This document shows positions 36,125 through 45,152 of a DNA stretch of 46,856 nucleotides, one piece after another. Position 1 is the stretch's first letter. Each line of letters starts with the position of its first letter. This DNA comes from Natronomonas sp. CBA1123 (GTDB taxonomy: Archaea; Halobacteriota; Halobacteria; Halobacteriales; Haloarculaceae). Location: assembly GCF_009741925.1 (NCBI RefSeq), contig NZ_WPCC01000026.1, positions 1 to 46,856 of the forward strand, in the 5' to 3' direction. Both the position numbers and the translations under genes were made by a program. Under the pieces are notes generated by a model. It had not been told where the DNA came from. It ran no database searches and saw nothing but the letters and a program-made list of their open reading frames with translations.

Positions 36125-39100
36125 TCATTGAACTGTTTCGCTGTCACGGACGTCGAAGTTCTTCTGTGAACCGATGTCGTTGCGGTCCTGCGGGAACTCG
36201 AGGTCCGTGTCCATCCCGAGCTCCTCGAGTAGCTCCTGTGTCGCCGGTCGGACGGCGACCATCGACACCTTCGTCTCCTGCATCTGCGTCTCGACGTCGT
36301 AGCCGCGCGACGTAATCGCGTTCGCGGAGTCGCCGATGGCGTAGGGGACGGTCCCCTCCGGGTATTTGTCCTCCTGACTGTTCCCCTTAAACACGCCGCC
36401 CCAGTGGAACGGCAGGAACACCTCGCCGTCGTTCGGCCGGTCGGTCACGCGTGCCTTCACCAACACCGACCCCCGGTCCGTCGAGGAGACGACGACGAGG
36501 TCGCCGCCGTCGACGCCGAGTTCCTCTGCTTTCGCGGGCGTAATCTCGGCGTACATGTGGGGCTGGAGGTCGGCCGTATGGATGTTCGACCGCGTCTCCG
36601 AGCCGCCACCCTGGTGTTCGACCTGCCGGCCGGTCGTCATGATGGTGTCGAGCTCCGGCCCGTCGCTTTCGCCGTGGATGATGTCCATCGCCTGCTGTTG
36701 CTCGGTGGCGTTGTTCTGGTCGAGTCGGTAGAAGTTCTGCTGTTGACCGTTCGCCGGCCACTCCTCGACGAGGTCCGGCCGCGGACTCTCGATGGGTTCG
36801 CGGTGCACCGGCACCTTGTCGAGGAAGCTCCAGACCACCGCCCGCGCCCGCCCGCGACCGGTCGGGGCGTCGGGTTGGCTGTAGTCGTATTCCTCGTAGA
36901 ACGACGGGTCGACGTCCTTGGTCCGTTCGAGGTACTCGTCGAAGGTCGTACTTCCGGTGTTCGGGGAGTCAATCGCCTGTGCGGCGGTGTACACCGACTC
37001 TTGGCTGTCGAGTGCGTACTGCTGTGGAATCGTCAACTCGTCGGACTGCGTCGACTGCGTCGGGTCGATGAGGCTCCGTGGTGGCGTCGTCTTCCAGCCG
37101 GATACTCCGGAACGCCGTGTATCTGGCCGTCGTCGGCCAACTCCCTGTCGCTGGCCCAGTCGGGCACGTAGGGGTCCCGAATCAGACTCAGCGCGTCCTC
37201 CTGACTGTCGTATCTGTCGCCGACGGCGTCGACGGTTTCCTGGAGCGGGTAGTCCGCGTCGGTCGGCATCGCGTCCCACTCCTCCGGTGTCGGCGCCTGG
37301 ACGCCCCACCGGGTCCGGAAGTCCTGACCCCCATCGTTGGGGTTCATGTCGTCGTTCCAGATGATGGGTGTTCCCGGATGCCCCTCGCCCCAGCAGGGCC
37401 ACGGGAGCATCCAGTACTCGCCCTCGACAGGCGTTCCCTCGGCGCCTTTGAGGTCCTCACTGGAGAAGGCGTAGTCGTACTCCAGGTGCTGTTGGAGCCG
37501 TTCGGGCGTCTGGCGGTAGCCGATGGTGTTCGTTCCGAGGTTGAACTCCCGGATGACGTTCTCGTAGGACGATTTCCCGTTGTGCATCTCGGGGCCCGAG
37601 CCCCAGTCGAAGTGCTCGCCGAACCCGAGTGCGTCGGCGAGTTCCTGCATGATTCGCAGGTCGGGTCGGGAGTTGTGTGCGGGCTCTGCGACCGGTTCCG
37701 ACCACTGCACCGACCGGTTCGTGTTCGTCAGCGAGCGGTAGTGCTCGTACTGACTCGACGCCGGCAGCAACAGCACCGGCGGGCCATCCTCGTAGTCCGG
37801 AAGGACGCTCGCGACCGACGGGAACACGTCGATGACGACCAGCAGGTCGAGGTTCTCCATGCCCTCTTTCATCTGCTCCATCTCGCTGATGGAGTTCGCG
37901 GAGTGCCCCCAAAACACCGCGATTTTCACCTGGTCGGGTTGGTAAATCGGCGTCTCCTGATAGCGGTCCTCCTGGTCGAGAGCGCCTTCGAACCAGCGGG
38001 CCACCGTGAGCCCGTTCTGGAACATCATCGAGTTCTCGGCGGGTTCCTCCGGACTGTGTCCGGGGTCGTCCCGATTCGCCGGGAGGTCCGCCTCGTCGTT
38101 GCCTTCGTACACCGGATGCTGGCGGACGTACTTGTCCGGCGGCATCAACTCAAAGCGGTCGTACATGTCCGCGAACGAGGTCGAACCGCTGGTGTAGGGG
38201 TTCTTGTCCCAGATTTCGGCCCACCACGACCAGCCGCCGGGGGTGAGCCCGTAGTACCCCGGCAGGATGTGACTCGCCACCGCGAGGTCGGTCGCACCCT
38301 GGACGTTGGCGTGGCCGCGCATGACCTGCAGGCCGCCGCCGCTCCGGGCGGAACTCCCGGAAGCGAGGCTCAACGCGGCGTACGAGCGGATGTTCTGGGT
38401 GCCGTTGTTGTGCTGGGTGCCGCCCATCGCCCACTCGATTTGGACGTGGGGTCGGTTCTCATCGACCATCTCCGCGATGCGCTCGATGTCCTCCTCGGAG
38501 ACCCACGTGATGTCCGACACCGTCTCCTTGTCGTACTGGTCGAGTTCCACGTCGACGTCCTCCCAGCCCTGAACGCGGTCCGTAAGCATGTTCTGACCGC
38601 TGTCGTCGGCCTCCGGGTCCATCGCCAGCCCGTACTCGTCGCGGAGTTCCTTGATGACACCCATCATCAGCGCCACGTCGGTCCCGGGCCGGAACCGGAC
38701 GAACTCGTCGGCGTGGGCCGCGGTCTTCGTGAACCGCGGGTCTAAAACGAGTATGTCCCCGCCGCGTTTCTGCCCCTCGAGGATGTGTTGCATCGCGATG
38801 GGGTGGGCTTCGGCTGGGTTCTGCCCGACGATGATGTTCAACTCGAAGTTCCGGTAGTCCGGAACCGTGTTCGTCATCGCGCCGTAGCCCCAGGTGTTCG
38901 CCAGTCCTGCAACCGTCGTCGAGTGACAGATGCGCGCCTGATGGTCGATGTTGTTCGTCCCCATGAACGCCGCGAGCTTTCGGATGGCGTAGGACTCCTC
39001 GTTGGAGTGGTGGGCACTCCCGAGTAACATTACGCTCTCGCGGCTGTGTTCTTCGTCGACGTCGACCGCATCGCTCGGCGATACGTCCGAGTCGGGCCAC

Positions 39101-39513
39101 AGCGCCCGGATGTCGGTAGCGAGGCGGTCGTAGGCGGTGTCCCACGAGAGCTTCTGCCACTCGCCGTCTTCCCGAATCATCGGGTGTTTGAGGCGCTTTT
39201 CGGAGTGTTCGGTCTCGTAGATGCCCGCCCCTTTCGAGCAGAGCGAGCCGTTGTTTATCGGGTGGTCTTCCCACGGCTCCATGCCGACGAAGGAGTTACC
39301 CTTGCGCTCGCCGTGGAAGCCACAGCCGACCGAACAGTAGTTGCAGATGGTCTTTGTCAACTCACCTTCCGTGTCCTGTCCGTCGACCTCGTCGTCGTTT
39401 TGGGCGAGTACCTGCCCGGCCGTACCGCCACCGAGTGCCGCCACGCCTGCCAGCGCGCTCGCCTTCATGAACGACCGCCGGTCGAGGTCGAGGGAGACTG
39501 GTTCTGTGCTCAT
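36125..39513 (-). pseudogene. fdhA: formate-dehydrogenase-type catalytic subunit, frameshifted
   Basis: A Tat-exported molybdenum/tungsten bis-MGD oxidoreductase. The N-terminus has the twin-arginine signal DRRSFMKASALAG; cysteines 57, 60, 64 and 92 form the [4Fe-4S] site (CNYCSVGC ... LCSKG); the metal ligand is Cys196 followed by His197 in ARICHSTTVAGL, the Cys/Sec-His pair of formate dehydrogenases. The frame from 39513 loses meaning after VPEY at about 37102 and stops at 37033. The remaining 325 residues, including the MGD-binding domain (FLPFHWGGVFKGN), continue in another frame to 36125. One missing base near 37099-37105 would restore a protein of about 1130 residues. No further lesion is seen, so the break is recent or a sequencing error. 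Confidence 0.88.
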
Positions 39514-39713
39514 TCCATTAGTTGGCTCTCTGCCTCGTCTTTGCTTGCGATTCCCTAGCACGTTAGGAATCATCCTATATTAAAATACGGGGCCAGTCGT
39601 GGACATATTTTTAAATTAGTGGTCTGCTATCGAGAGTATTCAATCTATTTTCGTTTCTTTTCTGAAATGAATCGTCGCAAGGCATATATCCGTGGTAGCA
39701 TTGAACACACTCG
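39514..39713. promoter_or_regulatory. divergent promoter region, formate-dehydrogenase operon / polyferredoxin
   Basis: These 200 AT-rich bases drive two operons. On the minus strand TATATTAAAATA (39577-39588) predicts a start near 39550, covered by an imperfect inverted repeat GATTCC-N11-GGAATC (39549-39571). On the plus strand CATATAT (39683-39689) lies 24 bases before the polyferredoxin ATG at 39714. A further AT stretch, CATATTTTTAAATT, is near 39603-39616. Both transcripts could be controlled together. Confidence 0.55.
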
Positions 39714-41861
39714 ATGAATGTAGGGGCGTTCGTCTGCGGCTGTGGTGGAACGTGTGGTGTCGACCTCGAGGAGGTCCGCGAGGGCGTCCGCGACGTCGAT
39801 GTCGTCGCCTCCTCGGAGTTGCTCTGTGAGGGTGGCCTCGACGGCGTCGAGCACGTCATCGACGAGTACGACCTCGACCAACTCATCGTGACGGCCCCCG
39901 ACGACCGCTGTCGAAAGACGTTCCGTGAGGTACTCGACCGGAAGGGGCTACACCCGGAGGCCGCGGCGTTCGTCGACCACAGGGAACGCAACGCGTGGGT
40001 CCACGACGATTCGGCCGCTACCGACAAGACCGCACGCCTGCTCAACGCGACCCACGCCGGTCTACAGGAAGAGGCCGTCTCGCGGACGGTCTCCCGAGAG
40101 GCCGGCGACGAGGTCGCCGTCATCGGCGACGTCGAGGCAGCGGCGGCCCTCGCCGACTCCGCCGACGTAACCCTCGTCGCCGACGGTAAGGAGTTCGCGA
40201 ACGTCGATGTCGACCTCGAAGCCGTCGATATCGCTCGCGGGGAGGTCGTCGGCGTCGATGGGTCGTTCGGCGAGTTCGAACTCACGCTCGGGTCGCGAGT
40301 CACCGACGCCTGCATCGACTGCATGGAGTGTGTTCGGGAGGGACCCGACAGCGTCACGGCCAGACCCGTACAGATTCCCGCCGACGCCCCAGACGGCGAG
40401 TGGACCGACGTGTGTCCCACCGACGCCATCGAGATGGAGGGAACGACCCGTCGAATCGTCGTCGACCAGGTTGTCTACCCGGACGCCGACCCCGACACCC
40501 GCGGCGGCCGCGTCGGCTACTACACCGGCCCCGTCGACGCCGCCACGATAGCGGCCGTCGAAACCCATCTCGGCGGCATCGAGAAGCCAGCCTTCCTCGA
40601 CCTCGAGATGGACGTGTGTGCCGCGGGGGAGTCCTCCCAACAGGGCTGTACCGCCTGTACCGACGCCTGTCCGCACGACGCGGTCCAGCGACCGACCATC
40701 GACTCCGTGGAGTTCGACGAGGTGGCCTGTCAGAACTGTGGCGCCTGCACGTCGGCGTGTCCCACGGGTGCGACGAAGCTTCGTGAACCCTCCAACCGAC
40801 GCATCGCCCGCGAAGTCGAGGCACTTCTCACCGCCGAGAACGACGACGGTGGCTGGCTGTTTGCCCGCGGGACCGGCGGCATCGAGCGACCCGTCGTCGC
40901 TTTCGTCTGCTCGGAGCGGGCCGCCGACCGCCTGCGGGAGTACGGCCGCCGGGCCGCACTCGATGAAGACGTTTCCTACCCGCCGGTGTTGCCCGTGGAG
41001 GTCAACTGCACCGACACGGTCGGCGAGGCCCACGCCCTTCACGCGCTGGCCGCCGGCGCCGACGGCGTCGCGGTCGTCGGCTGTGGAGAGGCCTGTCTCC
41101 ACTCCGGCCCCGACCCGAAGGCCGAACTCGTCGAGCGACTGAACCGCGCCAGTTCGGACCTCGGATTGGGCGAGCGCGTGACGTTTCTCGCACCGGGAGC
41201 CGACCATGAGACGTTCTGTGCGGAGTTGGAGTCGTTCGTCGACGGCCTCGACGAGTCGCCGGTTCCCACCGGCGAACACGAGGCGACGGGCACTATCGAC
41301 GGCGACATCGACCGTCCGGCCTTCGCCTCCCACGCGTGGACGCTCGAATCCGTTCGCGTGCTCCTCGAACACGTCGAGCCCGAGCGCGAAATCGTTCGTG
41401 GGCTGAAGGACTTCGGACGGATGGAGGTGTCGGATGCTTGCAACCTGACGCCGACGTGTACGAACCTCTGTCCAACCGACGCCATTCAGCGAACCAACGA
41501 CGGCGACCTACTGTTCAACCACGAGCGCTGTGTCAACTGTGGCCTCTGTGAGGAGGGCTGTCCGGAGACGGCGATTACGATGCAGGACGGGTTGGAGCTG
41601 TCGCTGTTGCCGGAACACCGCGAGGAACCCCCCGACGGCGTCCCGGAGGAACTCGGGACCGCGTGGACCCGCGTCTACGACGGCGAGATGCAGGAGTGTG
41701 TCCGCTGTGGCAAACCCTTTGCCTCCGCCGGGACCATCGAGACGGTTCGCGGGGAAGTCGGCGACGCCGTCGAAGGTATCGCTCCCGACTCCCCGCATTC
41801 GGTGTTCGAGTACTGCGGGGACTGCCGGACGCACCTGCTGTTCGAACGAGGTGAGAACTGA
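39714..41861 (+). CDS. HdrA/MvhD-like polyferredoxin
   Basis: A 715-residue protein built from pieces of heterodisulfide-reductase systems. Residues 1-95 match the HdrA N-terminus (VGAFVCGCGGTCGVDLEEV). Residues 131-195 keep only a shrunken Rossmann-like remnant (VAVIGDVEAAAALADSADV) in place of the HdrA FAD domain. Then come CIDCMEC with CP at 234, a group at 302-319 (CTACTDACP), CQNCGACTSACP at 339-350, an MvhD-like domain at about 392-505 with Cys 399, 432, 457 and 461, CNLTPTCTNLCP at 576, CVNCGLCEEGCP at 606, and a final C-x2-C pair twice (662/665 and 701/704), probably a zinc ribbon. No export signal is present, so it is probably cytoplasmic. It overlaps the TorD-like gene by one base. 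Confidence 0.85.
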   Translation: MNVGAFVCGCGGTCGVDLEEVREGVRDVDVVASSELLCEGGLDGVEHVIDEYDLDQLIVTAPDDRCRKTFREVLDRKGLHPEAAAFVDHRERNAWVHDDSAATDKTARLLNATHAGLQEEAVSRTVSREAGDEVAVIGDVEAAAALADSADVTLVADGKEFANVDVDLEAVDIARGEVVGVDGSFGEFELTLGSRVTDACIDCMECVREGPDSVTARPVQIPADAPDGEWTDVCPTDAIEMEGTTRRIVVDQVVYPDADPDTRGGRVGYYTGPVDAATIAAVETHLGGIEKPAFLDLEMDVCAAGESSQQGCTACTDACPHDAVQRPTIDSVEFDEVACQNCGACTSACPTGATKLREPSNRRIAREVEALLTAENDDGGWLFARGTGGIERPVVAFVCSERAADRLREYGRRAALDEDVSYPPVLPVEVNCTDTVGEAHALHALAAGADGVAVVGCGEACLHSGPDPKAELVERLNRASSDLGLGERVTFLAPGADHETFCAELESFVDGLDESPVPTGEHEATGTIDGDIDRPAFASHAWTLESVRVLLEHVEPEREIVRGLKDFGRMEVSDACNLTPTCTNLCPTDAIQRTNDGDLLFNHERCVNCGLCEEGCPETAITMQDGLELSLLPEHREEPPDGVPEELGTAWTRVYDGEMQECVRCGKPFASAGTIETVRGEVGDAVEGIAPDSPHSVFEYCGDCRTHLLFERGEN

Positions 41862-42508
41862 TGGACGATAACAGAATCTACGAGGCCCGACTGGAAGTGA
41901 TAGATTTCCTCGTCGAGGTGTTCTACGACGCCCCGAGCGAGGAGTTCCTCGGACGGCTGTTCTCCGGCGACGTGGCCGTCCCCGACGACGAAATCAACGA
42001 GCGGATGGACCGCGGCTTCGAGCGCCTCGAGGCGTTCATCGAGGCCAACCGGTCCCGTCCGGTCGAGGAAGTCGCCGACGAACTCCGGACGGAGTACACC
42101 CGGCTGTTCGTGGGGCCGCGACCGCCGGCGTTGCCCCACGAGACGTACTTCCGTGAGGACACCGAACTCATCGGCGAGGGACTGACGGCGCTCGAAGCCG
42201 CCTACTCCGCGGCCGAGTGGGCTCCGCCGGATGATTACCCCGAGGAAAACGACCACGTCGCCATCGAACTCGCGTTCCTTCGAAACCTCGTCGACCGCCA
42301 GCGCCGCGGCGAGAAGGCCGCCTTCAACTACGAACGCGTGTTCATCGACGAGCATCTCCGGACGTGGGACGAGCAGTTCCTCGAAACGATAGCGTCCGAA
42401 CTCGACGAAGGCGACGCCGAGACCGACCTCTTTCTCGCCGGCGCGGAAGTGCTCGTCGGGTTCGTCGACTTCGAGGACGAACTCGTCGCCCAGCAGGTGC
42501 CTACCTAG
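41861..42508 (+). CDS. TorD/DmsD-like molybdoenzyme chaperone
   Basis: A 215-residue all-helical acidic protein with EYTRLFVGPRPPALPHE, a TorD-family signature (the Y/L-F-x-G-P segment), and a C-terminal half of amphipathic helices. Such chaperones bind the Tat signal of molybdoenzymes until the cofactor is inserted. The Tat-bearing catalytic subunit encoded 2 kb away is the obvious client. It starts inside the stop of the polyferredoxin gene (TGATG), so that protein is made with it. Its 3' end overlaps the convergent small gene by eight bases. Confidence 0.88.
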   Translation: MDDNRIYEARLEVIDFLVEVFYDAPSEEFLGRLFSGDVAVPDDEINERMDRGFERLEAFIEANRSRPVEEVADELRTEYTRLFVGPRPPALPHETYFREDTELIGEGLTALEAAYSAAEWAPPDDYPEENDHVAIELAFLRNLVDRQRRGEKAAFNYERVFIDEHLRTWDEQFLETIASELDEGDAETDLFLAGAEVLVGFVDFEDELVAQQVPT

Positions 42509-42719
42509 CGCCGTAGACGACGACGAATCCCGACAGCAGAGCCAGCACCGCAAGGACCGCAGCGAGGGGCGCACCGGCCGCAATCGTCCGTTCCATCAGG
42601 AAGTAACTGCTCCAGACGCCCCGCCACTCGGCGAACAGCGAGACGACGCCGACGCCGGCGACCACCGCGAAGAGGGCACCGACCGCGGCCGTCAGCGCTG
42701 CGGTACTCATCTCACCCAT
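42501..42719 (-). CDS. small membrane protein, two segments (72 aa)
   Basis: A 72-residue protein with hydrophobic segments ALTAAVGALFAVVAGVGVVS and APLAAVLAVLALLSGFVVVY, and EWRGVWSSYFLMERT between. Translation may start at either of two Mets. It overlaps the preceding membrane-protein gene by eight bases and the convergent torD end by eight bases. It is the third member of a tiny-gene unit. Function unknown. Confidence 0.72.
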   Translation of the reverse strand: MGEMSTAALTAAVGALFAVVAGVGVVSLFAEWRGVWSSYFLMERTIAAGAPLAAVLAVLALLSGFVVVYGAR

Positions 42720-42990
42720 CGTACCACCGTCCGACGACGAGGACGCCGAACAACGGAACCAGCGCCGCGAGCAGATAGCTCACGAACGTCGACATGTATC
42801 TGATGGTCGATTCGAGGTGGATAGACCAGTGCCACGTTCCCTTCAGCCCGGCGATGATGGCGACGGTACCGACGACCAGAAGCGACAGTCCGATGAGCAC
42901 CGCGACTACGTAGACGGTCGCACGAACGTAGCTCAAAACCCGTTCGACACCGAACTCGGCCGTCGCGTCGGAATCCGTTTCGACGGCCAT
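42712..42990 (-). CDS. small membrane protein, two segments (92 aa)
   Basis: A 92-residue protein with an acidic N-terminus (MAVETDSDATAEFGVERVLS) and two hydrophobic segments (VYVVAVLIGLSLLVVGTVAI and FVSYLLAALVPLFGVLVVG) joined by GTWHWSIHLESTIRY. It shares the central aromatic-E/R loop pattern with the 72-residue protein, so the two may be diverged relatives. Start at complement 42990, two bases after the stop of the 44-residue gene. Confidence 0.74.
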   Translation of the reverse strand: MAVETDSDATAEFGVERVLSYVRATVYVVAVLIGLSLLVVGTVAIIAGLKGTWHWSIHLESTIRYMSTFVSYLLAALVPLFGVLVVGRWYDG

Positions 42991-42992
42991 CT

Positions 42993-43127
42993 TCAACACC
43001 AGTGTTCTCTGTAGGCGTCGTAGGCGACGACGGCGACGGCGACGAACCCGAGACCGAGAACGACGAACGAGGTCAACGACGCCTGAGGAGTCGTTCCGAG
43101 GTGTGCGATACCATTGACCATGGGCAT
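42993..43127 (-). CDS. 44-residue single-helix membrane protein
   Basis: Reading the minus strand gives MPMVNGIAHLGTTPQASLTS, then FVVLGLGFVAVAVVAYDAYR and EHWC before the stop: one hydrophobic segment and a short C-terminal tail with His, Trp and Cys. A TATA-like GGTTTAGAC on the minus strand about 20 bases before the ATG supports a start of transcription here. It leads the three-gene unit of small membrane proteins. The second Met (43121) is an alternative start. Confidence 0.6.
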   Translation of the reverse strand: MPMVNGIAHLGTTPQASLTSFVVLGLGFVAVAVVAYDAYREHWC

Positions 43128-43245
43128 AGTTGTGAATCACCAGTCTAAACCCTTGTGGAACCCCAATCGTTTCTGTCACGAAGTGGGTCGAACAGGTCAT
43201 CGAGCCGCGAAAAACGCTTTTGACTGTCCAGACGTACTCCAGCGC

Positions 43246-44478
43246 ATGCCCTCGCGACGCGGCCTCCTCGGACGGCTGGTGGCGCTCGGCGCCGCGACGA
43301 TTCCGGGGTGTTCGGCGGTGCTGTCGCGGCGCCGTAACTCGCCGGTGTCGCTCCCGCCGAACCCTCACGAGGTGCCCGACCGCCAGCACGCGTGGGACGC
43401 CGTGTTGCACACCGACGAACACGGCAACCGCCACCCGCCGCGTCATCACCGCGTGCTCCTCTTGGAGTTGGATGTCGAGCCCTCGGTCGAGGCCGCCGAC
43501 ACCGTCGAGACGGCGATGCGCGAGGTGGAGGCCACCTACGAATGGTCGCCGGAGGGACTCCTCCACGCGCTGGCGTGGGGGACCGACTACTTCGAGCGAA
43601 TCGACGAGTTGGACACCTCGCCGATTCGCAAGCCGGAGGTGCTGTCGCGGACGGACGACCCCGACCTCCTCTCCTATGACGCCGCCCTCGTCCTCGCCAC
43701 CGACGTGCCCTCACATCTGGTCCGCACGGAGACGGCGCTGTTCTCGGAGTCCGACCCACTCGAAGGCCGGGACCTCGACGCCCGATTCGGCGAGGTGTTC
43801 TCGATTGCCGCCCGTCGAACCGGGTTCCACGGGGCAGGGCTTCCAGCCGAACACACCGACGCCGAGGGCGTTCCGAACGATATTCCCCAGGACGCACCCA
43901 TGTTCACCGGGTTCATGTCGATGCGCCGAGGCACACAACCGAGCGAGGACCGCATCACCATCGACGGCGGGGCCCTCGACGACAGCCGCTTCGACGGTGG
44001 CACGACGATGCATCTCTCACATCTCTCGGAGTCACTCGACGACTGGTGGGCGATGGCCGACGAAGAGCGCGTCGCTCGGATGTTCTCACCCGACTTCTCC
44101 CCCTCGGACGTGGACTCACTGACCGACACCGTGCCGTTTGCCGACAGCGCCTTCGACCACGCCGCGGAGTTCGGCGTCGTCGGCCACCACGAGAAGGTTG
44201 CTCGGACGCGTGAGGACGGCCAGCCGGTCATCCTGCGCCGGGACTTCAACACGACGGACGGCGGCCGGGCTGGCGTCCACTTCCTGTCGTTTCAGGCGTC
44301 GCTCGACGACTTCGTCGCCACGCGGAAGGCGATGAACGGGTGGTTCCTGCGGAACGAACACGAGCAAGTGACCGACAGGAAAAACAACGGCCTGCTGAAC
44401 TTCATCGAGGTGGAGTCGCGGGCGAACTTCTACGTGCCGCCGCGTTCCGACCGGGCGTTTCCGGCGTTCTCGCCGTAG
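43246..44478 (+). CDS. Tat/lipobox secreted DyP-peroxidase-like protein
   Basis: A 410-residue exported protein. The N-terminus MPSRRGLLGRLVALGAATIP followed by GC combines a twin arginine with a lipobox-like Cys, i.e. a Tat lipoprotein. The body shows the ferredoxin-like duplication of DyP-type peroxidases, ending with GVVGHHEKVARTREDGQPVI, GVHFLSFQASLDDFV and FYVPPRSDRAFPAF, similar in order to EfeB. The haem-ligand His may be one of those in GHHEK, but the catalytic GxxDG of DyP is not clearly seen, so it may not be a peroxidase. I start at ATG 43246 because the longer frame hides the signal peptide. Confidence 0.75.
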   Translation: MPSRRGLLGRLVALGAATIPGCSAVLSRRRNSPVSLPPNPHEVPDRQHAWDAVLHTDEHGNRHPPRHHRVLLLELDVEPSVEAADTVETAMREVEATYEWSPEGLLHALAWGTDYFERIDELDTSPIRKPEVLSRTDDPDLLSYDAALVLATDVPSHLVRTETALFSESDPLEGRDLDARFGEVFSIAARRTGFHGAGLPAEHTDAEGVPNDIPQDAPMFTGFMSMRRGTQPSEDRITIDGGALDDSRFDGGTTMHLSHLSESLDDWWAMADEERVARMFSPDFSPSDVDSLTDTVPFADSAFDHAAEFGVVGHHEKVARTREDGQPVILRRDFNTTDGGRAGVHFLSFQASLDDFVATRKAMNGWFLRNEHEQVTDRKNNGLLNFIEVESRANFYVPPRSDRAFPAFSP

Positions 44479-44481
44479 CCA

Positions 44482-44619
44482 TTACTCCTCGAGGGAAACG
44501 TCGCCGTCGACTTCGCCGGTGGGGAGTTCGTTCGGCCAGACCCCGTGGTCCCACACCTCGAAGCCGTTGAACGTCTCGGTTGCGCCTTTGGGACGCCATT
44601 CGCCGTCCTTGTGTGCCAT
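44482..44619 (-). CDS. 45-residue Trp-rich small protein
   Basis: Minus-strand reading gives MAHKDGEWRPKGATETFNGF, then EVWDHGVWPNELPTGEVDGD and a short acidic end. It has three tryptophans. A TATA-like ACTTAATA on the minus strand (about 44643-44650) lies 24 bases before the ATG, and codon usage fits coding DNA. It converges on the DyP-like gene with a three-base gap. Function unknown. Confidence 0.65.
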   Translation of the reverse strand: MAHKDGEWRPKGATETFNGFEVWDHGVWPNELPTGEVDGDVSLEE

Positions 44620-44673
44620 ATCGTGACATACTCCTGAGACGGTATTAAGTTTTGTGCGGTGTCCTCTCGAGGG

Positions 44674-45009
44674 CTACCCGGTCGGCGGTGCGTTGGACGG
44701 TCGGTCGGCCTCGTCGAGGAACACCCGCGCGAACAGGTCGACGTACATCGCGAGTACGTCCGACGCCTCGATGTCGGCCGAGGCGGCCTGCGTTTCGAGG
44801 AACGCCGCCAATTCGTCGGTCGGTTCGTGGTGGACGGTTCTGCCCTCGAGTTCGAACGTCACCTCGTGGGCCCCCGAGACGAGGTGTTCGACCTCCAGCA
44901 GCGCCTGTTCGACCTTGGTCTCGAGGGCGTCGTCGATATCCTCCAGACGTGCCTCACCCCACTGTTCGGCGGCGTCGTACAGCCGGTCGCTGACCTCGAA
45001 GGATATCAA
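44674..45009 (-). CDS. hypothetical acidic protein (111 aa)
   Basis: Not recognised. It starts MISFEVSDRLYDAAEQWGEA and is mostly acidic helix with one beta-like stretch (HEVTFELEGRTVHH). No cysteines, signal or membrane segments. The ATG overlaps the stop of the zinc-ribbon gene upstream (45006-45009), so it is in the operon that begins with the AOR-like gene or with the membrane protein at 45403. Confidence 0.72.
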   Translation of the reverse strand: MISFEVSDRLYDAAEQWGEARLEDIDDALETKVEQALLEVEHLVSGAHEVTFELEGRTVHHEPTDELAAFLETQAASADIEASDVLAMYVDLFARVFLDEADRPSNAPPTG

Positions 45010-45152
45010 AACGACGCTCCCTCCTCGGCCTCGAAGGCGGTCGTCCAGACGGTCTCCTCCTCACACACCGGACACTGCTGGCGGAGTTCCGACCGCTCCA
45101 TCCGGGCGAAGTTGCCCATCTGCCCGCAGTCGGTACACTCGAAGTACGTCAT
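45006..45152 (-). CDS. 48-residue zinc-ribbon protein
   Basis: Starts MTYFECTDCGQMGNFARMER and continues with RQQCPVCEEETVW: two C-x2-C knuckles forming one rubredoxin-like zinc ribbon. The start (complement 45152) overlaps the stop of the membrane protein gene by four bases and its stop overlaps the next start, which supports reality despite its size. Confidence 0.78.
   Translation of the reverse strand: MTYFECTDCGQMGNFARMERSELRQQCPVCEEETVWTTAFEAEEGASF

Noticed and set aside
37095-37110. Programmed frameshifting in the formate-dehydrogenase gene
   Set aside because: No slippery heptamer and no evident following pseudoknot; a plain one-base indel explains the data.
37078-38745. 555-codon open frame on the plus strand opposite the formate-dehydrogenase gene
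   Set aside because: It is the antisense of a clearly conserved protein; its translation is rich in Val, Arg and His with no domain, as expected from high-GC antisense frames.
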